Source of the DNA: Verrucomicrobiota bacterium
GTDB taxonomy: Bacteria; Verrucomicrobiota; Verrucomicrobiia; Limisphaerales; JACQFS01
DNA length: 64,000 nt
Assembly (NCBI GenBank): GCA_016199935.1
Contig: JACQFS010000170.1
Coordinates: forward strand, 1 to 64,000
Direction: 5' to 3'
Shown in pieces: positions 34,391 through 43,202 of the stretch (positions are counted from its first letter, which is position 1; every line of letters starts with the position of its first letter). The translations under genes were made by a program, and so were the position numbers. The notes below the pieces were generated by a model. The model was not told the origin of the DNA. It worked only from the letters and a program-made list of their open reading frames with translations, and did no database searches.

Positions 34391-35425
34391 TCAGGATGCC
34401 GGCACCGTAACCCCGCGCAGCATCGCCGCCACGCGTTGCGCCACCACCGCGGGCGTGATCGCGCGCAGGCACTCCCTCGGCTTCTCGTAGGCGCAGCTTC
34501 CCTTCATGCACGGCACGCACGGCAGCGAGAGCTGAAGACAATTCGCCAATTGTCCGTAAGGCCCCGTGCGGCGCGGCTCGGTCGGCCCGAACAGGCCGAC
34601 GAGCGGTTTGCGCAACGCGGCGGCCACGTGCATCGGCCCGGTGTCGTTCGTGACCACGACTTCCGCGAGCCGGATCCACTCGACCATTTCCATGAGCGAA
34701 GTCTGACCGGCGAGATTCAGGCATCGTTCCGGCAACGTCGCGGCGATCTGTTCCGCGAGCGGTGCGTCCTCGCGTCCGCCGAGGATGGCGAAGCGGACGT
34801 TCGGAAATTCGCGCGCCAGCAGGCACACGGCCGCGGCGAAATGTTCCGCGGGCCAGCGCTTGTTCAGCCAGCGCGCGCCCGGATTCAAAATCACCCAGCG
34901 ATGCGCGCCAATGGACCACTTCTCCGCCATCACTTCCTCGACCACGGGCCGCTCCGGCAGCCACTCGAACGCCGCATCGGTCGGGATGCCGGCCGCGCGC
35001 GCGACCGCGAGATACCAATCCACCGCGTGCGAGAGCCGGCCGGGACGCGCCACGGCCGCGTCGTAAAACGCGCGCGCGCCTTCGCGCAAATCATCCACGC
35101 CGATCGTCCGCGCGCCGCCCGCGAGCCACGCGAATCCGCCGCTGCGCAGGAGACCTTGCAGATCGAGCACGAGATCGAAGCGGTGCGCGCGCATCTCGCG
35201 AATGCTCGCGATCATCTCCGGCCAGTGCCACGGCTTGCCCCAGCGTTTGCGGCGAAAAAGAAAAAGCCCGGCGAGATCCGGGTCGCCCCGGAGCAGGTCG
35301 GCGATGCCTTCATCAATCCACCAGAAAATTTCCGCCGCGGGCCAGCGCCGCTTGGCGAGCCGCAACACCGGCAGCGCTTGCACCACGTCGCCAAGCGAAC
35401 TGGGTTTGAGGATGAGGATCTTCAA
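34391..35425 (-). CDS. Glycosyltransferase family 9 (heptosyltransferase-like)
   Basis: A 344-residue protein starting LKILILKPSSLGDVVQALPV, the hallmark of GT9 heptosyltransferases, then VNDTGPMHVAAALRKPLVGLFGP-type end region (seen as VTNDTGPMHVAAALRKPLVG). It transfers heptose or another sugar during lipopolysaccharide core assembly on the cytoplasmic side. The start appears to be TTG at 35425, as no ATG fits the family N-terminus; the longer frame to 35653 is not gene-like. It ends in a Cys-rich stretch (PCVPCMKGSCAYEKPRECL) typical of some family members. Confidence 0.88.
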   Translation of the reverse strand: MKILILKPSSLGDVVQALPVLRLAKRRWPAAEIFWWIDEGIADLLRGDPDLAGLFLFRRKRWGKPWHWPEMIASIREMRAHRFDLVLDLQGLLRSGGFAWLAGGARTIGVDDLREGARAFYDAAVARPGRLSHAVDWYLAVARAAGIPTDAAFEWLPERPVVEEVMAEKWSIGAHRWVILNPGARWLNKRWPAEHFAAAVCLLAREFPNVRFAILGGREDAPLAEQIAATLPERCLNLAGQTSLMEMVEWIRLAEVVVTNDTGPMHVAAALRKPLVGLFGPTEPRRTGPYGQLANCLQLSLPCVPCMKGSCAYEKPRECLRAITPAVVAQRVAAMLRGVTVPAS

Positions 35426-35483
35426 GCGGGTGCGAAGTGAATGACGCCGTGCGACCGTCCCGCGTGGGAAAAATCGCCGCGGC

Positions 35484-36206
35484 TCACTTGCCGTAAGAGA
35501 GTCGGTCCGCGAGCCGCTCGGGCAGGCCGGCGGCGCGGATTTTCGCCTGCGCGGCCGCGATGTCGTAATCGAGACGGCGCAGTTCGACCGAGCCGGTGTC
35601 CACGTCGTAAACCACATACGCGGCCTTGGGATTGCCGTCGCGGGGCTGGCCAACGCTGCCGCAGTTGATGAAATATTTCCGCCCGCCCTCGATGCGGAAC
35701 TTCGAGTAGGTGCCGCCGCGCACCACGCTGTCGCGGATGAACGCCAGCGGCAGATGCGTGTGGCCGAAGAAGCACACCGGCGTGTTCTGGTAGGTGAAGC
35801 TGGCCGCCGCCGCGAGCTTGTCCGCGACGTAGCCCCACGTCTGCGGGCCGTCGAGCGTGGCGTGGACGATGGAGAAGTTCGCGACGAGCCGCATGTATTT
35901 CAGCTCGCGCAGCCATTTGCGATCTTCCTCGGTGAGATGCGCCTTGGTCCACTCCACGGCCTCGGCGGCGTGGGGATTGAAGCCCTCGAGTTCGCGTTCG
36001 CCGGAGCAATACTCGTCGTGATTCCCCTTCACGCAGGGCATGCCCATGGAGCGGACCAGGTCGAGGCACGCCTTCGGGTCGGCACCATAGCCGACGACGT
36101 CGCCGACGCAGGCGTAGTGCGTGCAACCTTGCTGGCGGGAGTCCTCCAACACAACCTGGAAGGCCTCCAGGTTGGAGTGAATGTCCCCGATGATGGCGTA
36201 TCTCAT
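35484..36206 (-). CDS. Metallophosphoesterase (YfcE/MJ0936-like)
   Basis: A 240-residue calcineurin-like phosphoesterase with all five metal-binding motifs: GDIHSN at residues 7-12, GDVVGYG, GNHDE, a HATL histidine and GHTHLPLAF. It probably hydrolyses phosphodiesters; the natural substrate is unknown. It lies 5 bases downstream of the acylphosphatase gene on the same strand and may be co-transcribed with it. Confidence 0.9.
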   Translation of the reverse strand: MRYAIIGDIHSNLEAFQVVLEDSRQQGCTHYACVGDVVGYGADPKACLDLVRSMGMPCVKGNHDEYCSGERELEGFNPHAAEAVEWTKAHLTEEDRKWLRELKYMRLVANFSIVHATLDGPQTWGYVADKLAAAASFTYQNTPVCFFGHTHLPLAFIRDSVVRGGTYSKFRIEGGRKYFINCGSVGQPRDGNPKAAYVVYDVDTGSVELRRLDYDIAAAQAKIRAAGLPERLADRLSYGK

Positions 36207-36211
36207 GTCGG

Positions 36212-36490
36212 CTACCGAATAATCTCAAATCCCCGGAAGCGGTTTTCCGCCGGCCGCCACGTCACGTGCTCGTTCTGAACGAACCGGCCCACTTCCGAGT
36301 CCTGTATCGCTTTTTGAAACTCAACCAACTCCGCGCGCGCGCCCTCGATCACCAATTCCACCCGGCCATCCGGGAGATTTTTCACCATGCCCGTGACGTC
36401 GAACCCCGCCGCCAGTGACTTCACCGTGTAGCGGAACCCGACGCCCTGCACGCGGCCCGTGTATAAAATGTGCAACTGGCAGCGTTCCAT
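36212..36490 (-). CDS. acyP: Acylphosphatase
   Basis: A 92-residue protein with the acylphosphatase signature GRVQGVGFRYTV (catalytic Arg in GFR) and the second motif GMVKNLPDGRVELVIEG with the catalytic Asn. It hydrolyses acyl phosphates in the cytosol. The frame is open from 36577, but ATG 36490 matches family length. The next gene, a phosphoesterase, starts 5 bases past its stop. Confidence 0.93.
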   Translation of the reverse strand: MERCQLHILYTGRVQGVGFRYTVKSLAAGFDVTGMVKNLPDGRVELVIEGARAELVEFQKAIQDSEVGRFVQNEHVTWRPAENRFRGFEIIR

Positions 36491-36627
36491 GCCGCACCAT
36501 GCCCGAAGTTCCCCGCTCGCGCGAAGAGATAACGGCACGGTTTGAAAATGTAGCCACAACCGGCGCACGCGAGGCAATGTTTAAGTTCGCGCTTGCCACT
36601 TGCCCGCGCGCCCGAAATTCTCGCCGC

Positions 36628-37008
36628 ATGAATCAACCCGACCAGTTGCGCGAACTTTTCCGGATGCAGCAGGCCCTCAACGAGCGCATCGGCGTGCGCA
36701 CCGACGGCATGAGCGAGGAGGAGAAGACCAAGTGGATCCTCAATTACTGCCGCGCCATGTCGCAGGAGATGGCCGAGCTCACCGACAGCGTGCCGTGGAA
36801 GTGGTGGGCCAAGTATCAGAAGTTCGACGAGCAGAACGCGCGTGTGGAGGTGGTGGACCTGTTCCATTTCCTGATCTCGATGGCGCAGGTGCTCGGCATG
36901 AGCGCCGACGACGTGTTCGCCGCCTACGTGAAGAAGAACGAGGTGAACTTCAAACGGCAGGACTCGGGCTACACGACCAAGGACCACGAGGACTCGAAGC
37001 ACATTTAA
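36628..37008 (+). CDS. Dimeric dUTPase-like (all-alpha NTP pyrophosphatase) protein
   Basis: A 126-residue all-alpha protein. It has MSQEMAELTDSVPWKWW and VEVVDLFHFLISMAQVLGMS, which contain the acidic E-x-x-E and E-x-x-D pairs that bind Mg in dimeric dUTPases/MazG-type enzymes. The tail AAYVKKNEVNFKRQDSGY is also typical. It likely hydrolyses dUTP or another dNTP to the monophosphate. It starts at ATG 36628 and is divergent from acylphosphatase. Confidence 0.85.
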   Translation: MNQPDQLRELFRMQQALNERIGVRTDGMSEEEKTKWILNYCRAMSQEMAELTDSVPWKWWAKYQKFDEQNARVEVVDLFHFLISMAQVLGMSADDVFAAYVKKNEVNFKRQDSGYTTKDHEDSKHI

Positions 37009-37025
37009 TTTTTCAACCTCACCCT

Positions 37026-37126
37026 CCTTGTCTCAATCCTTGTCTTCATCTCTGTCCTTGCTGTCTTCTTTGTCCCTGGAAGCTAGCCATGGGGGCTGAA
37101 ATCGCGCGACAAGGATTGAGACAAGG
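37026..37126. mobile_element. MITE-like hairpin
   Basis: Perfect 19-base arms CCTTGTCTCAATCCTTGTC (37026-37044) and GACAAGGATTGAGACAAGG (37108-37126) enclose a 63-base spacer. No coding capacity. It lies between the dUTPase-like gene and the GNAT gene and occupies the leader of the latter. Confidence 0.75.
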
Positions 37127-37140
37127 ATGAGGATAGTCGG

Positions 37141-37605
37141 ATGCAACTCGTCCACGCCACCACTCCCGAACACCTTGTGACAATCCGCGAGTTGTTTCAG
37201 GAATATGCCATCGGCATGGGAATGAATTTTCATTTCCAGGGTTTCGCCGAAGAACTCGCCACGCTCCCCGGCAAATACGCGCCGCCCAGGGGCCGCCTGC
37301 TGCTCGCCGTGAACGACGAGCAGGCGGCCGGATGCGTGGCGCTGCGACCGTTGGCGGAAGGCGTCTGCGAAATGAAGCGTCTCTTCGTGCGCCCGCAATT
37401 TCGCGGACAAGGCGTCGCGCGCCGAATGGCGGAGACGATCCTCGCCGAGGCCCGCGCCCTCGACTACCGGGTGATGCGGCTCGACACCCTGAAGACCATG
37501 CGTCCGGCGATGGCGCTCTACCAGTCGTTGGGTTTCGAGGAGATTCGGCCCTACTATGACAACCCGTTGCCCGACGTGGTTTACTTCGAGCGCAAACTGT
37601 GGTGA
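37141..37605 (+). CDS. GNAT-family N-acetyltransferase
   Basis: A 154-residue GNAT protein. The acetyl-CoA loop appears as KRLFVRPQFRGQGVARRMAE (R/Q-x-x-G-x-A), preceded by the VNDEQAAGCVALRPLAEGVC strand pair and followed by LRLDTLKTMRPAMALYQSLG and FEEIRPYYDNP. It acetylates an unknown small molecule or protein. The closest well-known relatives by pattern are the small YitI-like/carbonic anhydrase-linked acetyltransferases. It starts just after a hairpin element. Confidence 0.88.
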   Translation: MQLVHATTPEHLVTIRELFQEYAIGMGMNFHFQGFAEELATLPGKYAPPRGRLLLAVNDEQAAGCVALRPLAEGVCEMKRLFVRPQFRGQGVARRMAETILAEARALDYRVMRLDTLKTMRPAMALYQSLGFEEIRPYYDNPLPDVVYFERKLW

Positions 37606-37713
37606 ATTGGTGGGAACACTCGATGACCAAACCAGACAGTTCGCAACGCGCACAGGCAACCCGCCGGCACCGCCTTCACGCAAGGCCCGCCTGGCTCGAC
37701 TCGTGGCGATGAC

Positions 37714-40700
37714 GTGAGAATCGTTTCCGTCCATCGCGCACGAGCCGTTCAAGCCTTTGTGCTCGCGCTGGCTTTGCCGCTCACCGCGGCGGAGTCAGGC
37801 CGCCTGGCCGACCACACGCTCCGGCAGATCGAGGCGCTGCATCAGGAAAAACTCGCGCGCACGCCCGCGCAGCAGAAGCTCGACTCGCAACTCATCTACG
37901 GCGCGAAGGGCGCGCGCGGCGAACTCATCGCCGCCGGCATTACGAACCTGCAGGTGGATCTCCAGTTCGCCCCGGACGGCCGCGTGCTGGTGGATCTCGA
38001 CGCCTTGGTTTCCGATTCCCTGCTCGCGCAAATCCAGTCGGGTGGCGGCCAAGTCCTCCACAGTTCGCCCCGGTATCAATCGATCCGCGCGCTCGTGCCC
38101 GTGACGCTGGTGGAAACCCTGGCCGCGCGCGCGGATGTCCGCTTCATCCGCCGCGCCGCGCTCGCGCGCACGAACCGCCTGCCCGGGCCCGGATCGCCCG
38201 TCCTCAACGCCTCGGGCGGCGGCGTGATCGCCAACGCCGGCAGCGTCACGTCGCAAGGCGACATTGCGCACAATGCCAACCTCGCCCGCAGCACGTTCAA
38301 CGTGGACGGCACCGGGGTGAAAGTCGGCGTGCTTTCGGACAGCGCGGATTACTACACGAACTCCCAGGCCACGGGCGACCTGCCCATCATCACCATTTTG
38401 CCGGGCCAATCCGGCATCGGCGCGGGCAACGCCGGCGAGGGCACGGCGATGATGGAGATCGTCCACGACCTCGCGCCGGGCGCGCAACTTTTCTTCGCCA
38501 CCGCGTTCACCAGCGACACGAGCTTCGCGCAGAACATTCGCGATCTCCGCACCGCCGGGTGCGACATCATCATCGATGACGTGACTTACTTCAACGAGTC
38601 GCCCTTTCAGGACGGTGCCATCGCGCAGGCCGTGAGCGACGTGTCCGCCAGTGGCGCGCTCTACTTTTCCTCCTCGGGAAATTCCGGCAGCAAAGATCAC
38701 GGCACGGCGGGAACGTGGGAGGGCGATTTCCTCGACGGCGGCTCGGCCGCCATCGGCCGCGGCGGACGGTTGCACGATTTCGGCGGGCTGACCTACGACA
38801 CCGTGACCTCGGCATCGAGCGGACGCGCGGATCTGTTCTGGGCCGACCCCGCGGGTGGCGCGACCAACGACTACGATCTCTACATCGTCAATTCGAGCGG
38901 CACCGTGCTGCGCAGTTCGACCACCACGCAGAACGGCTCCCAAAATCCTTACGAAAGCGTCAGCAGCCTCAACACCGGCGAGCGCATCGTCATCGTGAAA
39001 TTTTCCGGCGCCGGCCGCTTCCTGCATCTGGACACGGGCCGGTCCGCGATTTCGTTGAGCACCTCGGGCATGACCCGCGGGCACAACGCCTCGGGCGCGA
39101 GCAACGCCTTCTGCGTCGCCGCGGTTCCCGTGCCCATTCCCACCGCGCCGTTCTCGGGCGGAGCCGCGAATCCCGTCGAGACCTTCAGTTCGGACGGACC
39201 GCGGCGGATGTTTTTCAACGCGAACGGCACGGCCCTCACGCCGGGAAATTTTTCCTCCACCGGCGGGCAGTTGTTTCAAAAGCCGGACCTCACCGCCGCC
39301 GACGGCGTGGCGACGACGGTGCCCGGGTTCAGTTCTTTTTTCGGCACCTCCGCCGCCGCGCCGCACGCGGGCGCGATCGCAGCGCTGGTCAAGTCGTTCA
39401 ACCCGTTGCTCACGCCGGCGCAGATCCGCGCGATCCTCACCGGCTCCGCGCTCGACATCGAAGCGGCCGGCGTGGATCGCGACTCGGGCGCGGGCATCGT
39501 GATGGCGCTGGCCGCGCTCCAGATCACGCCGCCGCCGGACATTCCGCGCCTCGTGCTCACCGGGGCCGCGCTCGCGGCGGAAAGTTGCACGCCGACGAAC
39601 GGGGTGATTGATTCCGACGAATTCGTCACGGTGAATTTTTCCATCGCCAACACCGGCTGGAAAAACACCTCCAACCTCGTCGTGACGCTGCTCGCGACCA
39701 ACGGCGTGAGCTTTCCCAGCGGCCCGCAAAATTTCGGCACCATCGTGACCAACGGCCCGGCGATCACCCGGCCGTTTTCGTTCGTCGCCAGCGCCACGTG
39801 CGGCGCGACGATCTCGTGCGTGCTCGATCTGCAGGACGGCACGAACTCACTCGGCCAGTTCACGAACACCTTTCTGCTGGGGGTCGCCATCACGAATGTG
39901 GTCAGCCTCACCAACAACAACCTGATCACCATCCCGACGAACGGCGCGACCGCCGGCGCCGCCACGGCCTACCCCTCGGTCATCAGCGTGTCGAACTTCG
40001 CGGGCACCGTGACCAAGATCACCGTCACGCTGCGGAATCTTTCGCACACCTTTCCCGACGACCTCGACATCCTGCTCGTCGGACCCGGGGGACAGAAGGT
40101 GGTGCTGCTGTCCGACGTGGGTGGCGGCAATGATCTGGTCAATGTCACCCTGACACTCGACGATTCGGTCGCGGCGCTCCTGCCCAATACGAGCCAGATC
40201 ACCAATGGCACTTATCGCCCGACGAACGTCGGCACCACTGACACGTTCAATTCGCCCGCGCCCGCCGGTCCTTACGGGACGAACCTGAGCGCGTTCGCCG
40301 GCGTCAACCCCAACGGGAACTGGTCGCTCTACGTCATGGATGATTCTTCCTCCGACATCGGATCGCTCGGCAGTTGGTCGCTCAACATCATCTCCACCAA
40401 TCTTTCCTGCTGCAACGGCGTGGGCATCTCCGACCTCGCGGCCGGCGCGGGGCCGCCACCGCCCGTAACCGTCACCGGAAGCAATTTCACTTTTGCGCTC
40501 ATGATCACGAACCTTGGCTCGGACCCGGCGACGACCATCACCGCAACCGACCAGCTTCCGCTGGGCGCAAACTTCGTCAGCGCCATCGCGAGCCAGGGCG
40601 GATGGACGAACGTCGGCACCAATGTCGTTTTCACCTTCACCAATCTCGGCATCGGCGGCGCGGCGACCGGCAGCGTCACCGTCGTCGCGGCGAGCGCCGG

Positions 40701-42357
40701 GCTGTTCACCAATCTGGTCAGCGTGAGCTCCTCGTCCATCGATCCGATCCCGGCGAACAACACGGCGACCGTCGTCGCCACGGTGCTGCCCGCGCCGCCG
40801 GTCGCCAGCTTCACCGGCAGCCCGCTCGCCGGCGCGCATCCGCTGCTGGTGGCGTTCACGGACACTTCGACGGGCACCATCACGAATCGTGCTTGGAATT
40901 TCGGCGACGGCGTCGTGACGAACGCCAGTTCCACCAACGTCGCCCACACCTACGCCTCCACCGGGACCAACACCGTGAGCCTCACCGCCAGCGGGCCCGG
41001 CGGGACCAACACGCTCGTCCGCACGAACTACATCTCGGTCACCAACCCGCCGCCGCCGCTGTTGAGCGTCAGCCCGGCCAGTCTGAACTTCGGCAACGTG
41101 CTCACCGGCCAGGTCGCGCAGGCGAGTTTCGTGGTGAGCAATCTCGGCGGCTCGCTGCTCACCGGTTCCGCAACGGTCGTGACCGGAGCGTTCGCCGTTT
41201 TTTCCGGCGGCTCGTTCGCCGTCGCGGCGGGCGGCTCGACGAATGTGGTGATTCATTTCACGCCAGCCGGCGGAGGCGGTGCGAGCAACGCGGTGGTGTT
41301 CGCCAGCGATGGCGGCGACTCGACCAATGCCGTGAGCGGCACCGGCGTGCTCGCGCCGATGGCCGACTTCAACGGCACGCCGACCAATGGAACCGCGGCG
41401 TTGACCGTGACGTTCGCCGACCTCTCGACCGGCACGATCACGAACCGCTTGTGGGTTTTCGGCGACGGCTTCGCGACCAACACGACCGCGACGAATCTCG
41501 CCCACACCTACGACGCGGCGGGCACCAACACCGTGAGCCTCACCGTCAGCGGGCCGGGCGGGACGAACACGCTCGCCCGCACGAACTACCTCAACGTCAC
41601 CAATCCGCCCGCAGCCGATCTCGCGGTGGCGGCCAAGGCTTCACCGGAGCCGATGGTCGTGAGCAATCAACTCACCTGCACCATCGCGATCACGAACCGC
41701 GGGACGCTGGACGCGAGCGCGGTCACGTTGAGCAACGACCTGCCGGCGGGCGTGTTCCTCATCTCCGCCACGAGCAGTCAGGGAACGTGCACCAATCTCG
41801 GCAGCGTCTTCGCGTGCGATCTCGGCGCGTTGACGAATGGCGCGGCGGCGACGGTCACGCTCATCGTGCGGCCGACGATTCCAGGTCTGCTCACGAACCA
41901 TTTCCGCGTGACCGCCGCGGAGTTCGACGGTGATCTTGCGAACAACACCGCGACCGTGATCACCACCGTCCTCGCCGACAGCGATGGCGACGGGATTCCG
42001 GACGTTTGGGAAATTGCGCACGGCCTGAATCCCAACGACCCCACGGACGCTGCGCGCGACAACGACGGCGACGGCCTCACCAACTTGCAGGAATATCTCG
42101 CGGGCACCGATCCGAACGACGCGCAAAATTATCTGCACATCGTCGCGGTCGCGGCGGCGGGCGGGGACACGCTCGTCTCCTTCAGCAGCGTGACGAACAA
42201 AACCTACCGCGTGGAAAACAGTGATGACTTTCCGCCCGGCGCGACGTGGCAGACGCTCTTCGACAATCTCGCCGGCACGGGTGGCACGCTGACGATGACG
42301 AACTCCAACACCATCGCCCTGCCCCGGCGCACGTATCGCGTGCGCCTGCTGCCGTGA
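37714..42357 (+). CDS. Exported S8 (subtilisin-like) protease with PKD, DUF11 and Ca-binding repeats
   Basis: A 1547-residue exported protein starting at GTG 37714. Signal peptide is at residues 1-26. An N-terminal inhibitor-like part is followed by an S8 domain with Asp209 (VGVLSDSAD), GEGTAMMEIVHDLAPGA (Glu242, His251), Asn323 and Ser546 (FFGTSAAAPHAG). Then come a proprotein-convertase P domain (LSHTFPDDLDILLVGPGG), DUF11 repeats, two PKD domains (AWNFGDG, LWVFGDG), a choice-of-anchor domain and a calcium-binding end (DSDGDGIPDVWEIAHGLNPN). The His region departs from the usual GHGT motif. Likely secreted or cell-surface; target unknown. Confidence 0.88.
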   Translation: MRIVSVHRARAVQAFVLALALPLTAAESGRLADHTLRQIEALHQEKLARTPAQQKLDSQLIYGAKGARGELIAAGITNLQVDLQFAPDGRVLVDLDALVSDSLLAQIQSGGGQVLHSSPRYQSIRALVPVTLVETLAARADVRFIRRAALARTNRLPGPGSPVLNASGGGVIANAGSVTSQGDIAHNANLARSTFNVDGTGVKVGVLSDSADYYTNSQATGDLPIITILPGQSGIGAGNAGEGTAMMEIVHDLAPGAQLFFATAFTSDTSFAQNIRDLRTAGCDIIIDDVTYFNESPFQDGAIAQAVSDVSASGALYFSSSGNSGSKDHGTAGTWEGDFLDGGSAAIGRGGRLHDFGGLTYDTVTSASSGRADLFWADPAGGATNDYDLYIVNSSGTVLRSSTTTQNGSQNPYESVSSLNTGERIVIVKFSGAGRFLHLDTGRSAISLSTSGMTRGHNASGASNAFCVAAVPVPIPTAPFSGGAANPVETFSSDGPRRMFFNANGTALTPGNFSSTGGQLFQKPDLTAADGVATTVPGFSSFFGTSAAAPHAGAIAALVKSFNPLLTPAQIRAILTGSALDIEAAGVDRDSGAGIVMALAALQITPPPDIPRLVLTGAALAAESCTPTNGVIDSDEFVTVNFSIANTGWKNTSNLVVTLLATNGVSFPSGPQNFGTIVTNGPAITRPFSFVASATCGATISCVLDLQDGTNSLGQFTNTFLLGVAITNVVSLTNNNLITIPTNGATAGAATAYPSVISVSNFAGTVTKITVTLRNLSHTFPDDLDILLVGPGGQKVVLLSDVGGGNDLVNVTLTLDDSVAALLPNTSQITNGTYRPTNVGTTDTFNSPAPAGPYGTNLSAFAGVNPNGNWSLYVMDDSSSDIGSLGSWSLNIISTNLSCCNGVGISDLAAGAGPPPPVTVTGSNFTFALMITNLGSDPATTITATDQLPLGANFVSAIASQGGWTNVGTNVVFTFTNLGIGGAATGSVTVVAASAGLFTNLVSVSSSSIDPIPANNTATVVATVLPAPPVASFTGSPLAGAHPLLVAFTDTSTGTITNRAWNFGDGVVTNASSTNVAHTYASTGTNTVSLTASGPGGTNTLVRTNYISVTNPPPPLLSVSPASLNFGNVLTGQVAQASFVVSNLGGSLLTGSATVVTGAFAVFSGGSFAVAAGGSTNVVIHFTPAGGGGASNAVVFASDGGDSTNAVSGTGVLAPMADFNGTPTNGTAALTVTFADLSTGTITNRLWVFGDGFATNTTATNLAHTYDAAGTNTVSLTVSGPGGTNTLARTNYLNVTNPPAADLAVAAKASPEPMVVSNQLTCTIAITNRGTLDASAVTLSNDLPAGVFLISATSSQGTCTNLGSVFACDLGALTNGAAATVTLIVRPTIPGLLTNHFRVTAAEFDGDLANNTATVITTVLADSDGDGIPDVWEIAHGLNPNDPTDAARDNDGDGLTNLQEYLAGTDPNDAQNYLHIVAVAAAGGDTLVSFSSVTNKTYRVENSDDFPPGATWQTLFDNLAGTGGTLTMTNSNTIALPRRTYRVRLLP

Positions 42358-42358
42358 C

Positions 42359-43042
42359 TCAGCCCTGCTCGCGCAGCAGCAACTCCACGTAGGGCAGATC
42401 CGCGGGCACCGTCACCTTCGGGTTCGGCGTCGCGCTCTCCACCAATCGCACGGGTTGGCCGATGAGTTCGCACGCCGCCGTGTCGTCGGTCAGCACCAAC
42501 CCGCGCTCGCGCGCGGTGGCCAGTGCGCGGCGGATGATGGACACGCGAAACGTCTGCGGCGTCTGCACCGCCCACAATTTTTCCCGGTCGAGGTGGCGCG
42601 CGATGGTGCGGCCGTCGGCGGATTCCTTCACCGTGTCGGTCACGCGCATCGCGGCGACGGCGGCGCCGGATTCGCGCGCCGCGTCCATCGTGGCGCGGAT
42701 GAGCGCCTTGGTGGTGCAGGGCCGCGCGCCGTCCTGAATCGCGACGATCTCCGTCGCGGGCGCGAGCGCGTCGAGACCGTTGGCGACGGAGTCCTGTCGC
42801 GCCGCGCCGCCGAGGACGAGCCGCCACGGAAGCTGCACGTCGAGTTCGATGGCGAGTTCCTCGAACGCCGGCCGCAAATCTTCGCGCGTGACGATCAGGA
42901 TTTCATCAATCTCCGCCACGCCGTCGAACCGCTGCCACGTGTGGCCCACGATGGGGATGCCGCCGATCTCGAGGAAGAGCTTGTCCACGTTCGGCCCCAT
43001 GCGGGTGCCGCGCCCGGCGGCGACGATGATGGCGGAGTTCAT
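42359..43042 (-). CDS. ispD: 2-C-methyl-D-erythritol 4-phosphate cytidylyltransferase
   Basis: A 227-residue IspD of the non-mevalonate isoprenoid pathway, joining CTP and MEP. The CTP loop AAGRGTRMG (about 8-16), the QDGARPCTT loop, the conserved TDTVKE and QTPQTFR segments, and the TDDTAACELIG stretch are all present. The open frame to 43147 covers palindromic repeats; ATG 43042 fits the family. Its 3' neighbour is the large protease, convergent. It is on the same strand as recJ, separated by a repeat-rich 160-base gap. Confidence 0.93.
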   Translation of the reverse strand: MNSAIIVAAGRGTRMGPNVDKLFLEIGGIPIVGHTWQRFDGVAEIDEILIVTREDLRPAFEELAIELDVQLPWRLVLGGAARQDSVANGLDALAPATEIVAIQDGARPCTTKALIRATMDAARESGAAVAAMRVTDTVKESADGRTIARHLDREKLWAVQTPQTFRVSIIRRALATARERGLVLTDDTAACELIGQPVRLVESATPNPKVTVPADLPYVELLLREQG

Positions 43043-43202
43043 GGCGCGAGGTTTGAAGTTCGGCGCGCAAAGCGCAAGGTTCGAGTGGCGAGGAGCCCGG
43101 ACGGTCCCCGTCTGCAGCGGCTCCGCAACGAAGAACGCGCCCGACAACCCTCAACCGCTTCGCGATCCCACGCGCTGCGGCCCGGGACGGGCCGCGCTCC
43201 GC

